Shown here: piece by piece, positions 40,598 to 46,721 of the stretch
Layout: every line of letters starts with the position of its first letter
Numbering within the stretch: position 1 is the stretch's first letter
The notes under the pieces: model-generated
Databases searched by the model: none
Seen by the model: the letters and a program-made list of their open reading frames with translations, nothing else
Told to the model about the DNA's origin: nothing
Assembly (NCBI GenBank): GCA_040902725.1
Contig: JBBDWU010000019.1
Coordinates: forward strand, 109,959 to 173,958
Origin: JACVRU01 sp040902725
GTDB taxonomy: Bacteria; Actinomycetota; Thermoleophilia; Gaiellales; Gaiellaceae
Direction of reading: 5' to 3'
Length of the DNA: 64,000 nt
Translations under genes and position numbers: made by a program

Positions 40598-41380
40598 ATG
40601 GTCTGCCGCGTGGCGGAGACGGTGCTGACGGCGCGCGACGGCGGCGTCCTGACGATCACGCTCAACCGGCCGGACGTGCTCAACGCGTTCGACGCTGCGA
40701 TGCACGCCTCCCTGCGCGAGGCGCTCGGCGAAGCCGCCGACCCGGCGGTGAGGGCGGTGGTGCTGACCGGCGCCGGCCGTGCCTTCTGCGTCGGCCAGGA
40801 CCTCGGCGAGTTCGGCCGGACGCCGGACGTCCGCGGCGCGCTCCGCGAGCGCTACCACCCGAACATCCTCGCCATCCGGGGACTGGAGAAGCCGGTGATC
40901 GCGGCCGTCAACGGGCCCGCAGCCGGGGCCGGCCTCTCGCTCGCGTGCGCCTGCGACCTGCGGATCGCGTCCGACGCGGCGGTCTTCATCCCCGCCTTCA
41001 TCTCGATCGGGCTCGTGCCCGACGCAGGCGGCGCCTACTTCCTGCAGAGGCTGCTCGGGACGGCGCGCGGGTTCGACCTGATGGCGTCGGGCCGGCGGCT
41101 GTCGGCGCAGGAAGCGCTCGAGTGGGGGCTCGTGTCGGAAGTCGTGGCGGCGGACCGGTTCGCCGAGCGGGTCGCCGAGGTGGCGCGCGAGTGGGCGGCG
41201 AAGCCGACGCGCGGTGTCGCGCTGACGAAGCGGCTCTTCGACGCGGCCGAGCGCGCGACCCTCGAGGAGACGCTCGAGCTCGAGGGAGAGCTGCAGGCGG
41301 AGGCGACGCAGACCGCCGACTTCGCCGAGGGCGTGGCCGCGTTCATGGAGAAGCGCGACCCGAGCTTCAAGGGCTCTTGA
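40598..41380 (+). CDS. paaG: PaaG-like enoyl-CoA isomerase/hydratase
   Basis: Crotonase-fold enzyme of 260 residues with strong likeness to PaaG, the isomerase that turns the ring-1,2-epoxide of phenylacetyl-CoA into an oxepin: 'GRAFCVGQDLGEFGR', 'KPVIAAVNGPAAGAGLSLAC', 'CDLRIASDAAVFIPAFISIG', 'LVPDAGGAYFLQRLLGTARG'. The substrate is the product of PaaABCD, encoded about 3 kb away. The gene starts 23 bases from the divergent HtrA start; a GTG at 40610 is an alternative start. It overlaps the convergent nucleotidyltransferase gene at its end by 14 bases. Confidence 0.8.
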   Translation: MVCRVAETVLTARDGGVLTITLNRPDVLNAFDAAMHASLREALGEAADPAVRAVVLTGAGRAFCVGQDLGEFGRTPDVRGALRERYHPNILAIRGLEKPVIAAVNGPAAGAGLSLACACDLRIASDAAVFIPAFISIGLVPDAGGAYFLQRLLGTARGFDLMASGRRLSAQEALEWGLVSEVVAADRFAERVAEVAREWAAKPTRGVALTKRLFDAAERATLEETLELEGELQAEATQTADFAEGVAAFMEKRDPSFKGS

Positions 41381-41918
41381 CTCGCCTGACGCGCGAGAGT
41401 AAGCCCTCGAGTCTTTCGGTCGTGACTTCCCGGTGGCTTTCTGGCATCAGGCCGAGACCGATGCGTAGCCGATCGGCGTCGACGAGTTCGCCACGGATCG
41501 CTTCGAACGCGAACTCGATGTCGTGTTCTCGACCCGCTGCGAGTTTCGCCAGCACAAGGTCGTGAACTTCAAGACACCACGCGATGACCGGCCCACCTTT
41601 GCGCCGGAGCGGAGGGAGTTCGAGCCTTACCAGGCGGTCCTCCCAGCCGGCCGGAGCGGTTACGGTCTCAGGCCCAACCCCGTGGGCAAAGTAGGCGAAC
41701 AGCTCGTGGAACGGCGAGCCGTCACCGATTGCACCGTCGATCTCTTCCGATCGCTCCGGCTCACTTCGCGGGTAGAGATCGACCTCAAGTGATCGCAGAA
41801 GTGGCTCCGGCGCGTCCGGATACTGCGCCAGTACCGCCTGGCTCCCGACCACGACGATCTCGTCCCCCACGATCGTCGCTGCTGCCCGGACGACGTGCTC
41901 GAATTCCTCCCGCCTCAC
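41367..41918 (-). CDS. Nucleotidyltransferase-fold protein (DUF6036/AbiEii-like)
   Basis: Protein of 183 residues with the nucleotidyltransferase pattern Gly-Ser followed by an acidic pair: 'EIVVVGSQAVLAQYPDAPEP' and 'LEVDLYPRSEPERSEEID'. Also 'CLEVHDLVLAKLAAGREHDI', as in AbiEii-type toxins and DUF6036 proteins. The start overlaps the stop of the upstream DNA-binding gene (ATGA). The pair resembles type IV-like nucleotidyltransferase toxin-antitoxin modules. Third-position GC is visibly lower than in neighbouring metabolic genes, consistent with horizontal acquisition. Confidence 0.7.
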   Translation of the reverse strand: MRREEFEHVVRAAATIVGDEIVVVGSQAVLAQYPDAPEPLLRSLEVDLYPRSEPERSEEIDGAIGDGSPFHELFAYFAHGVGPETVTAPAGWEDRLVRLELPPLRRKGGPVIAWCLEVHDLVLAKLAAGREHDIEFAFEAIRGELVDADRLRIGLGLMPESHREVTTERLEGLLSRVRRVKSP

Positions 41919-42625
41919 TTCATCCGCTCCTCGACTGCGCGGGAGAGGCGTCTCCGCTCTTGCTCGGTCAAGACGCCGGCGAATGGGGATGTCTGACGCA
42001 GCGCGCGACCCCGAGCCGTGTCAGCGCCGATCGCCCTCGCGACACCGGCCACGGGCCGATCGAGGACCGCCTCCCACGCGCTGACCCACCGAACGTCGAT
42101 CCGCCCGGTGCGCTGCCAGTTCGCGAGTCGTCGTCGTGCCTCCGCGACGAGGTCGCCATCGAGTCGTTCTGCGACCAGACGGTGATACGCGAGCGAATGG
42201 AGCTCTGCCGTCCTGTGCGTCCTTCGGCGGCGAGGGATTAGCCGGTCGAGGTCCACTGTCTCCTCTGAGCGCCGCCTGCGATCGCGGATTACACGACCGA
42301 GCGGCCGCCGCGAGCCTTCACAGCGGGCTCGCCGCACCTCTTCGAGCAGCGCGACGACCTCTCTGAGCGGGATTTCGCGGCTGCCCTTGGGGGTCAGAAC
42401 TGCAGCGATTTCGCCCCTCTCCAGCCACTCGGCAAGCGTCGGCTTGCTTACGTCAAGAAGGCGGGCCGCGTCGGCAGGTCGAATGCTGGGGCCTGCGCCA
42501 CGCTCCAGAAACTCCCGAGCACACGCGATGTCATCGCGACTGCGGCGATCGGCCAGTCGCTCCGCGCGCTTGAGACGCAGGATGTTCTCGACTGCCTCAT
42601 CGAGATCATTACTTCGCGCAGACAT
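41915..42625 (-). CDS. Helix-turn-helix DNA-binding protein, probable antitoxin/regulator
   Basis: Protein of 236 residues. A MerR/excisionase-like helix-turn-helix lies at 'IRPADAARLLDVSKPTLAEW' with the wing 'LERGEIAAVLTPKGSREIPL' (about residues 48-88). The rest is helical and very basic, with 'SLAYHRLVAERLDGDLVAEA'. In front of the nucleotidyltransferase-like gene it is a good antitoxin candidate. Promoter-like sequence upstream is AT-rich; TATGCT on the coding strand (42642-42637) is a possible -10 box 12 bases before the ATG. Confidence 0.65.
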   Translation of the reverse strand: MSARSNDLDEAVENILRLKRAERLADRRSRDDIACAREFLERGAGPSIRPADAARLLDVSKPTLAEWLERGEIAAVLTPKGSREIPLREVVALLEEVRRARCEGSRRPLGRVIRDRRRRSEETVDLDRLIPRRRRTHRTAELHSLAYHRLVAERLDGDLVAEARRRLANWQRTGRIDVRWVSAWEAVLDRPVAGVARAIGADTARGRALRQTSPFAGVLTEQERRRLSRAVEERMK

Positions 42626-42663
42626 GCGAGCAGCGTAGCATAACCTAACACACCAAGCATGTT

Positions 42664-42690
42664 TTGTTAGTTTATTAACCTAACCAACAA
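42664..42690. promoter_or_regulatory. AT-rich inverted repeat upstream of the HTH/nucleotidyltransferase pair
   Basis: TTGTTAGTT (42664-42672) and AACCAACAA (42682-42690) form a nine-base inverted repeat with one mismatch in the most AT-rich stretch of the window. Further CCTAAC/GTTAG half sites occur at 42643-42648 and 42700-42705. Position about 40 bases upstream of the HTH gene suggests an operator for autoregulation, as in many toxin-antitoxin modules. Not experimentally supported. Confidence 0.45.
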
Positions 42691-42708
42691 AGCAGATTCA
42701 GTTAGGAG

Positions 42709-43161
42709 CTACTGGGTGGCGCACTCGTCGGCGCCGAGCCTGCGCGCCAGCTCTCGCGCCTCCCGCGTGAGCGTCTCGGTCCGCTGGCCGGCGGAGCGGG
42801 CGGCCGCCTCGTCGCCCTCGGCGGCGGCGGCGCCGACCTCGCGGGCCGATTGGAGAGTTTCCTCGACCTTCGCGAGGTAGGCCTGGATCTCGTCGTCGTC
42901 ACCGGGTCGCGGGATCGCGCGAAGCTGCTCGAGCTCGGCCTCGACGGCCGGCGCCGTGGCGTCCACGTACGCGGGCACGTCCGCGAGCGTGGCCGGCAGC
43001 TCGACGTCCTCGACCTGGCGCTTCGCCTCGGCGCACGCGAGGTCGGCGCGCGCGGCCCAGCGCTCGAGGGTGATGCCGCTCTCGCCGCCGCCGCCGCCGC
43101 AGGCGGAGAGCGCGAGCGCGCTCAGCGCAGCAGCGCCAGCACTTCGTCGTGCTCGGGGAAT
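42709..43161 (-). CDS. Lipoprotein, paralogue of the product at 43362-43805
   Basis: The frame encodes a basic N-terminus and short hydrophobic run ending in a lipobox: 'RRSAGAAALSALALSAC' then five Gly. This is followed by 'ITLERWAARADLACAEAKRQ', helical repeats and a C-terminal 'RRLGADECATQ'. No ATG, GTG or TTG lies before the signal sequence; the best start is ATT 43161, six bases after GGGAGG, giving 150 residues. A shorter form from GTG 42978 would lose the lipobox. It overlaps the selenoprotein-like gene by 40 bases. It shares length, the Cys near residue 50, a helical body and a C-terminal Cys-Ala-Thr with its upstream paralogue. Function unknown. Confidence 0.6.
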   Translation of the reverse strand: MPRARRSAGAAALSALALSACGGGGGESGITLERWAARADLACAEAKRQVEDVELPATLADVPAYVDATAPAVEAELEQLRAIPRPGDDDEIQAYLAKVEETLQSAREVGAAAAEGDEAAARSAGQRTETLTREARELARRLGADECATQ

Positions 43162-43340
43162 CGTCCCTCCCGCTGCTTGGAGAAGAGCAGCCGCCCGTCG
43201 GCGAGCACGTCGAACTGGCTGTGCTCGCCCTCGATCGCGCTGGCCTCGATGTTCGCCCGGCCCTTCAGCTCGGCCACGAGACTCGTGGCCCGGCGGTCGT
43301 AGCCGTCTCAGACGGGGCAGTAGTAGATCTCGACTCTCAT
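43122..43340 (-). CDS. SelW/Rdx-family thioredoxin-like protein with predicted selenocysteine
   Basis: Reading from ATG 43340 gives 'MRVEIYYCPV', then an in-frame UGA (43308-43310), then 'DGYDRRATSLVAELKGR', 'ANIEASAIEGEHSQFDVLAD', 'GRLLFSKQREGRFPEHDEVL' and a UGA stop at 43122-43124. With Sec at residue 11 the product is 72 residues and matches the SelW/Rdx family in length, in the redox motif Cys-x-x-Sec (CPVU) after the first strand, and in the conserved 'LFSKQREGRFPE' end. A near-perfect hairpin 17 bases after the UGA is placed like a bacterial SECIS. It lies between two paralogous lipoprotein genes at the end of the paa operon. The alternative is a Cys codon mutated to stop. Confidence 0.75.
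43272..43290 (-). promoter_or_regulatory. SECIS-like hairpin downstream of in-frame UGA
   Basis: In the transcript, GGCCACGAG, U, CUCGUGGCC can form an eight-pair stem with a GUC loop or a seven-pair stem with an AGUCU loop. The stem starts 18 bases after the UGA, so the loop G is within the spacing usual for bacterial SECIS elements. The loop resembles the GU-containing apical loop bound by SelB in E. coli fdhF. The same bases encode part of the protein. Confidence 0.6.
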
Positions 43341-43361
43341 CGAGGCAAGGCTACCGGCGGG

Positions 43362-43805
43362 CTAGGCGGTCGCGCAGTCGTCGAACCCAAGGCCGCGCGC
43401 GATCTCGTCGGCCTCCTCGTCCTCCTGCGCCGCCAGCTCCCCAAGCCGGTCGAGCTCCTCGACGTCCTCTGCGTCCGCGGCGCTGCTCATCTCCCCCAGC
43501 CTCTCGACGGCCTGGTCGCCCGTCTCGAGGAAGCGGTCGTACTCCGCCTCCAGGTTCGCGGGCGGCTCGAGCTGGCGCAGCTGGGCGAGCGCGTCGTCGA
43601 GCAGCCTCTGGCCCTCCTCGAGCAGGTCCCTCGCCTCGGCGAGGTTCGTCGGCTCGCCGATCGCATCCAGCTGCGCTGCCAGGCCGGCGCAGATCTCGTT
43701 CGCCCGCTCGCGGAGCAGTTCCTCGGTGAGCCTGTCGCCGCCGCCGCCACAGCCGGCGGCGATGGCCGCGGCGCAGACAAGGATGGAGGCGGCTTTCGGG
43801 CTCAT
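43362..43805 (-). CDS. Lipoprotein with helical body, paa-operon associated
   Basis: Protein of 147 residues starting at ATG 43805, which overlaps the PaaD stop (ATGA). The signal peptide ends in a lipobox ('SILVCAAAIAAGCGGGGD', lipidated Cys at about 19). The mature part is an acidic helical domain: 'RERANEICAGLAAQLDAIGE', 'AEARDLLEEGQRLLDDALAQ', 'EEADEIARGLGFDDCATA'. Two cysteines at the start and end of the domain could form a disulfide. I do not recognise the family. It is a paralogue of the product of 42709-43161. Confidence 0.7.
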   Translation of the reverse strand: MSPKAASILVCAAAIAAGCGGGGDRLTEELLRERANEICAGLAAQLDAIGEPTNLAEARDLLEEGQRLLDDALAQLRQLEPPANLEAEYDRFLETGDQAVERLGEMSSAADAEDVEELDRLGELAAQEDEEADEIARGLGFDDCATA

Positions 43806-44281
43806 ATGGTCTTGAACTGCTCGAACGGCTGGCGGCAATTCAAGCAGTAACGGATCGAGCGGCACGGGGTGGGGCCGAAGATGTTGTCCAGCCGCGTCTC
43901 GCTCGAGCCGCAGTAGGGGCAGCGGAAGACGGCGCTCTGGAGCTGGACGAGCGTCGGCGCGGCGGCGCCGCGGGGCGCGGGCGGGGAGAAGCCCGACGCG
44001 CGCAGCTGCGCGCGGCCCGCCGGCGTGATCCGGTCGGTCGACCAGGAGTCGTCGAGCACCACCTCGACGTCCGGCTCGAGGCCGAGCCCGCGGATCTTCT
44101 CCTCCATCGCGCTGCGCATCGCCTCCTGCGCGGGGCAGCCGAGGAAGGTCGGCGTGAACTCGACGTGGACGCGCTCGCCGTCCAGCTCGACGTTGCGGAC
44201 GACGCCCAGGTCGACCACGGAGATGACCGGGATCTCCGGGTCCGGGATCTCCGCGAGCGCAGCGAGCACGCGCTCTACCAC
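43802..44281 (-). CDS. paaD: 1,2-phenylacetyl-CoA epoxidase subunit PaaD
   Basis: Protein of 159 residues, GTG start. An N-terminal MIP18/DUF59 domain ('ALAEIPDPEIPVISVVDLGV', 'VEFTPTFLGCPAQEAMRSAM') is followed by a C-terminal zinc-ribbon-like part with Cys pairs in 'FRCPYCGSSETRLDNIFG' and 'CRSIRYCLNCRQPFEQFK'. PaaD is needed for maturation or iron-sulfur supply of the epoxidase. The start overlaps paaC by seven bases. Confidence 0.88.
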   Translation of the reverse strand: MVERVLAALAEIPDPEIPVISVVDLGVVRNVELDGERVHVEFTPTFLGCPAQEAMRSAMEEKIRGLGLEPDVEVVLDDSWSTDRITPAGRAQLRASGFSPPAPRGAAAPTLVQLQSAVFRCPYCGSSETRLDNIFGPTPCRSIRYCLNCRQPFEQFKTI

Positions 44282-44838
44282 GTCGCCCCCGGGATGCTCC
44301 GCCGCACCATCGTCATCTCCTCCCAGAGCTCCGCGAACTCGGCGCCGTGCTCGCCGGGCTCCCCCACGAGCGGCCGCAGCTCGGCGAGCGCCTCGACGTA
44401 GCGCGGCTCGTGCTGAAGCCGGTCGTGCCACATCCGGGCGTGCATCCGGTGGTACGCCTCCTCGCGATCGATCTTGGCGGCGAGGCCGGCGACCTCCGGG
44501 TCGTCCGCCTCCTTGAGCGCGGCGATCCGCGCCTCGTCGGCCTCCTCGTAGAGCACGTGGCGCGCGATCGTCCGCGCCCAGTCGTGGACGAGCCGCAGCT
44601 CGACGAGGGCCGAGCAGCGGTACTCGCCGGGCCGCCGGTCGAAGGCGAGCTCGTCGGCGGTCGTGCCCAGGTCGCGCGCCGCCAGCTCGTACAGCGCGCG
44701 GGCATGGCCGATCTCGTTCTGGGCGATCGAGGAGAAGGCGACGTCCTCCTCCAGGAACGGCGCGATCCCGGTCCACTCCGAGTTGCGCCAACCCAGGATC
44801 AGCTCGTCGTCAGCCAGCTCGAGCAGCAGCTCGCTCAC
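44275..44838 (-). CDS. paaC: 1,2-phenylacetyl-CoA epoxidase subunit PaaC, shortened
   Basis: Structural partner of the diiron subunit PaaA. N-terminal helices match PaaC: 'LADDELILGWRNSEWTGIAP', 'EEDVAFSSIAQNEIGHARAL', 'SALVELRLVHDWARTIARHV', 'DREEAYHRMHARMWHDRL'. The product has 187 residues against about 250 in E. coli. About 60 residues are missing between residue 155 or so and the last helix, yet the C-terminal end 'EEMTMVRRSIPGATW' is kept. So this is an internal, in-frame shortening rather than truncation. It overlaps paaB by 29 bases. Confidence 0.82.
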   Translation of the reverse strand: MSELLLELADDELILGWRNSEWTGIAPFLEEDVAFSSIAQNEIGHARALYELAARDLGTTADELAFDRRPGEYRCSALVELRLVHDWARTIARHVLYEEADEARIAALKEADDPEVAGLAAKIDREEAYHRMHARMWHDRLQHEPRYVEALAELRPLVGEPGEHGAEFAELWEEMTMVRRSIPGATW

Positions 44839-45091
44839 GCGCCTCCTTCAGCTTCTCCTTGAGCGGGTAGCCGTCGACGCGGTGGTAGTTCCGCAGGAGC
44901 TCGTCGACGAAGTCGTCGATCTCGAGGATCGCGTCGCGCGGCACGACCCAGAGGGCCACGGTCTCGCCGCGTCGCCCGTAGAACTCGCGCGCGTACTCCT
45001 CCGCGAACGCGTGGTCGGGCGCGTCCAGCGAGCCGGCGTGCGCGAACGCCTGCCCCTTGCGCTCCTGCCGGAAGACCTCCCAAACGCTCAC
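44810..45091 (-). CDS. paaB: 1,2-phenylacetyl-CoA epoxidase subunit PaaB
   Basis: Protein of 93 residues, the normal PaaB size, starting at GTG 45091: 'VWEVFRQERKGQAFAHAGSL', 'YAREFYGRRGETVALWVVPR', 'ILEIDDFVDELLRNYHRVDG' and a charged helical tail 'LKEKLKEARERAAARAG'. PaaB is thought to bridge PaaAC heterodimers. The start overlaps the paaA stop (GTGA). Confidence 0.88.
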   Translation of the reverse strand: MSVWEVFRQERKGQAFAHAGSLDAPDHAFAEEYAREFYGRRGETVALWVVPRDAILEIDDFVDELLRNYHRVDGYPLKEKLKEARERAAARAG

Positions 45092-45984
45092 GCGGCTTCG
45101 GCCAGGACGACCTGTCGCACCCATGCCGTCTCTTCCCGGCTCACGCGCCGGAAGCCGAGCCGCTCCTCCGTCTTCGGGCCGTGGCCGGTGACGACGCGCT
45201 TCAGCTCGTCCCAGTCGGGCTCGGTGTACTCCCAGACCCCGGTCGCCTCGTCCTTCCGCAACTTCGGGTCGGGGACGGTGAGCCCGAGCTCCCAGATCTG
45301 CGGCACGTAGCCGTCGAGGAACTGCTGGCGCGCTTCCTCGTTGCCCTGGCTCTTGATCCGCCAGACGAACATCGGGTCTTCGTCGGCGGCTATCGGGTTG
45401 CCGTGGAAGTGCATCAGCGGCCCCCACCAGCGGGTGACGGCCTCCTGGACGAGCTCGCGCTGCTCGTCGGTGCCGTTCATCATCGTCAGCACGACGTCGC
45501 GGCCGTGGAGGATGTGGAACGACTCCTCCCAGCAGATCTTCTTCATGATCCGCGCGTACGGCGCGTAGGAGCACTTCAGCAGCGCCTTCTGGCTGATGAT
45601 CGCGGCCGCGTCCACGAGCCAGGCGATCACGCCGACGTCGCCCCAGGTCTTGGTGGGGTAGTGGAAGACGTTGTGGAACTTCGACTTGCCGGAGACCAGG
45701 TCCTCGAGACACTGCTCGCGCGGCTTGCCGAGGTCCTCGACGACGCGGTAGATCAGCTGCGAGTGGCCGACCTCGTCCTGCACCTTGGCGGTCAGGGCGA
45801 GCTTCCGCTGGAGGGTCGGCGCGCGCAGGATCCACTCCCGCTCGGGCAGCACGCCCATCAGCTCGGAGTTGCCGTGCATCTCGATGAACTTGATCAGCGA
45901 CCGGCGGTACTCGTCCGGCATCCAGTCGCCCTGCTCGACCTGGCCTCCCGCCTGCACGTACTCGAGAAACTGCTGCTCGGTCAC
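45088..45984 (-). CDS. paaA: 1,2-phenylacetyl-CoA epoxidase catalytic subunit PaaA
   Basis: Diiron monooxygenase subunit of 298 residues, GTG start: 'LIKFIEMHGNSELMGVLPER', 'ALTAKVQDEVGHSQLIYRVV' (Glu-x-x-His), 'KTWGDVGVIAWLVDAAAIIS' and 'IMKKICWEESFHILHGRDVV' (Glu-x-x-His). It inserts oxygen into the ring of phenylacetyl-CoA. It heads the operon paaABCD followed by the lipoprotein, SelW-like and second lipoprotein genes. A palindrome directly upstream suggests TetR-type repression. Confidence 0.92.
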   Translation of the reverse strand: MTEQQFLEYVQAGGQVEQGDWMPDEYRRSLIKFIEMHGNSELMGVLPEREWILRAPTLQRKLALTAKVQDEVGHSQLIYRVVEDLGKPREQCLEDLVSGKSKFHNVFHYPTKTWGDVGVIAWLVDAAAIISQKALLKCSYAPYARIMKKICWEESFHILHGRDVVLTMMNGTDEQRELVQEAVTRWWGPLMHFHGNPIAADEDPMFVWRIKSQGNEEARQQFLDGYVPQIWELGLTVPDPKLRKDEATGVWEYTEPDWDELKRVVTGHGPKTEERLGFRRVSREETAWVRQVVLAEAA

Positions 45985-45992
45985 CGCGGCCT

Positions 45993-46008
45993 CCTAACGA
46001 GCGTTAGG
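45993..46008. promoter_or_regulatory. Palindromic operator between paaA and tetR-family gene
   Basis: CCTAACG, AG, CGTTAGG: a perfect seven-base inverted repeat in the 38-base space between divergent starts (45984 and 46023). The TAACG...CGTTA form is typical of TetR-family operators, including those of PaaR-type regulators. It would allow the TetR protein to control both its own gene and the paa operon. Confidence 0.75.
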
Positions 46009-46022
46009 CTTCCGAATCTAGC

Positions 46023-46601
46023 ATGTCCGCGAGGCGGAAAGAGCTAACCAGGGAGGCGGCCCGGCTCTTCGCGGAGAAGGGCTACCACGGCGCCGCGCTC
46101 TCGGACATCGCCCAGGCGATGGGCGTCAAGACGCCGTCGCTCTACGCACACGTGGCCTCGAAGCAGGAGCTGCTCTACACGATCATGCGCGAGGGCGCGG
46201 ATGCCTTCCACGGGGCGCTCGACGCGGTGCCCGAGCCGTTGCCGGTCGTGGAGCGCATCCGGCTGGCGCTGCGCGCGCACCTGCGCGTGGTCGCCGACCA
46301 GCTCGATCTCGCGACCGTGTTCGTGCGGGAGTGGCGCTACCTCGAGGGCGAGCGGCGCGAGGAGATCCTGCTGGAGCGCCGCCGCTACGAGCAGCGCTTC
46401 CGCGACCTCTTCCGCGAGGGCCGCGAGCTCGGCGAGCTTCGCACCGACCTCGACGAAGCGACCGCGGCGCTGCTAACGCTCTCCGCCGCCAACTGGGCCT
46501 ACACGTGGCTGAGTCCGGGGCGCGACACCGACGAGCTCGCCGACCGTTTCTTCGCGTCGTTGCTGGATGGCATGCGGGGGTATTCCACGCCGACGTCTTG
46601 A
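46023..46601 (+). CDS. TetR-family regulator, probable repressor of the paa operon
   Basis: Protein of 192 residues. N-terminal TetR helix-turn-helix: 'EAARLFAEKGYHGAALSDIA' and 'AMGVKTPSLYAHVASKQELL'. The ligand domain ('RIRLALRAHLRVVADQLDLA' onward) is of the TetR_C group that binds acyl-CoA or similar ligands. It is divergent from paaA with an operator-like palindrome between, so phenylacetyl-CoA is the likely inducer by analogy with PaaR. The stop overlaps the first of two tandem repeats. Confidence 0.82.
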   Translation: MSARRKELTREAARLFAEKGYHGAALSDIAQAMGVKTPSLYAHVASKQELLYTIMREGADAFHGALDAVPEPLPVVERIRLALRAHLRVVADQLDLATVFVREWRYLEGERREEILLERRRYEQRFRDLFREGRELGELRTDLDEATAALLTLSAANWAYTWLSPGRDTDELADRFFASLLDGMRGYSTPTS

Positions 46602-46653
46602 CTGAATTGTCAGTCAATTGTTCCCCGACTTCTTGACTGATTTGTCAGTCAAT
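46599..46653. repeat. Two tandem palindromic sites TTGACTGA-N4-TCAGTCAA
   Basis: Site 1 is at 46599-46618 (spacer ATTG), site 2 at 46634-46653 (spacer TTTG), 35 bases apart. Each is a perfect eight-base inverted repeat embedded in a roughly 26-base direct repeat. The half-site differs from the CCTAACG palindrome of the neighbouring TetR gene, so another regulator is likely. The flanking 46602-46721 stretch is AT-rich and holds no gene. Tandem operators or the promoter of a lost gene are the likely explanations. Confidence 0.6.
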
Positions 46654-46721
46654 TGTTCAGGTTTGGTTTCTGTAATTTCCGGCCAGATCTCCGGCGCCCA
46701 TTTTCTTAGGCGTCGGGAAAG

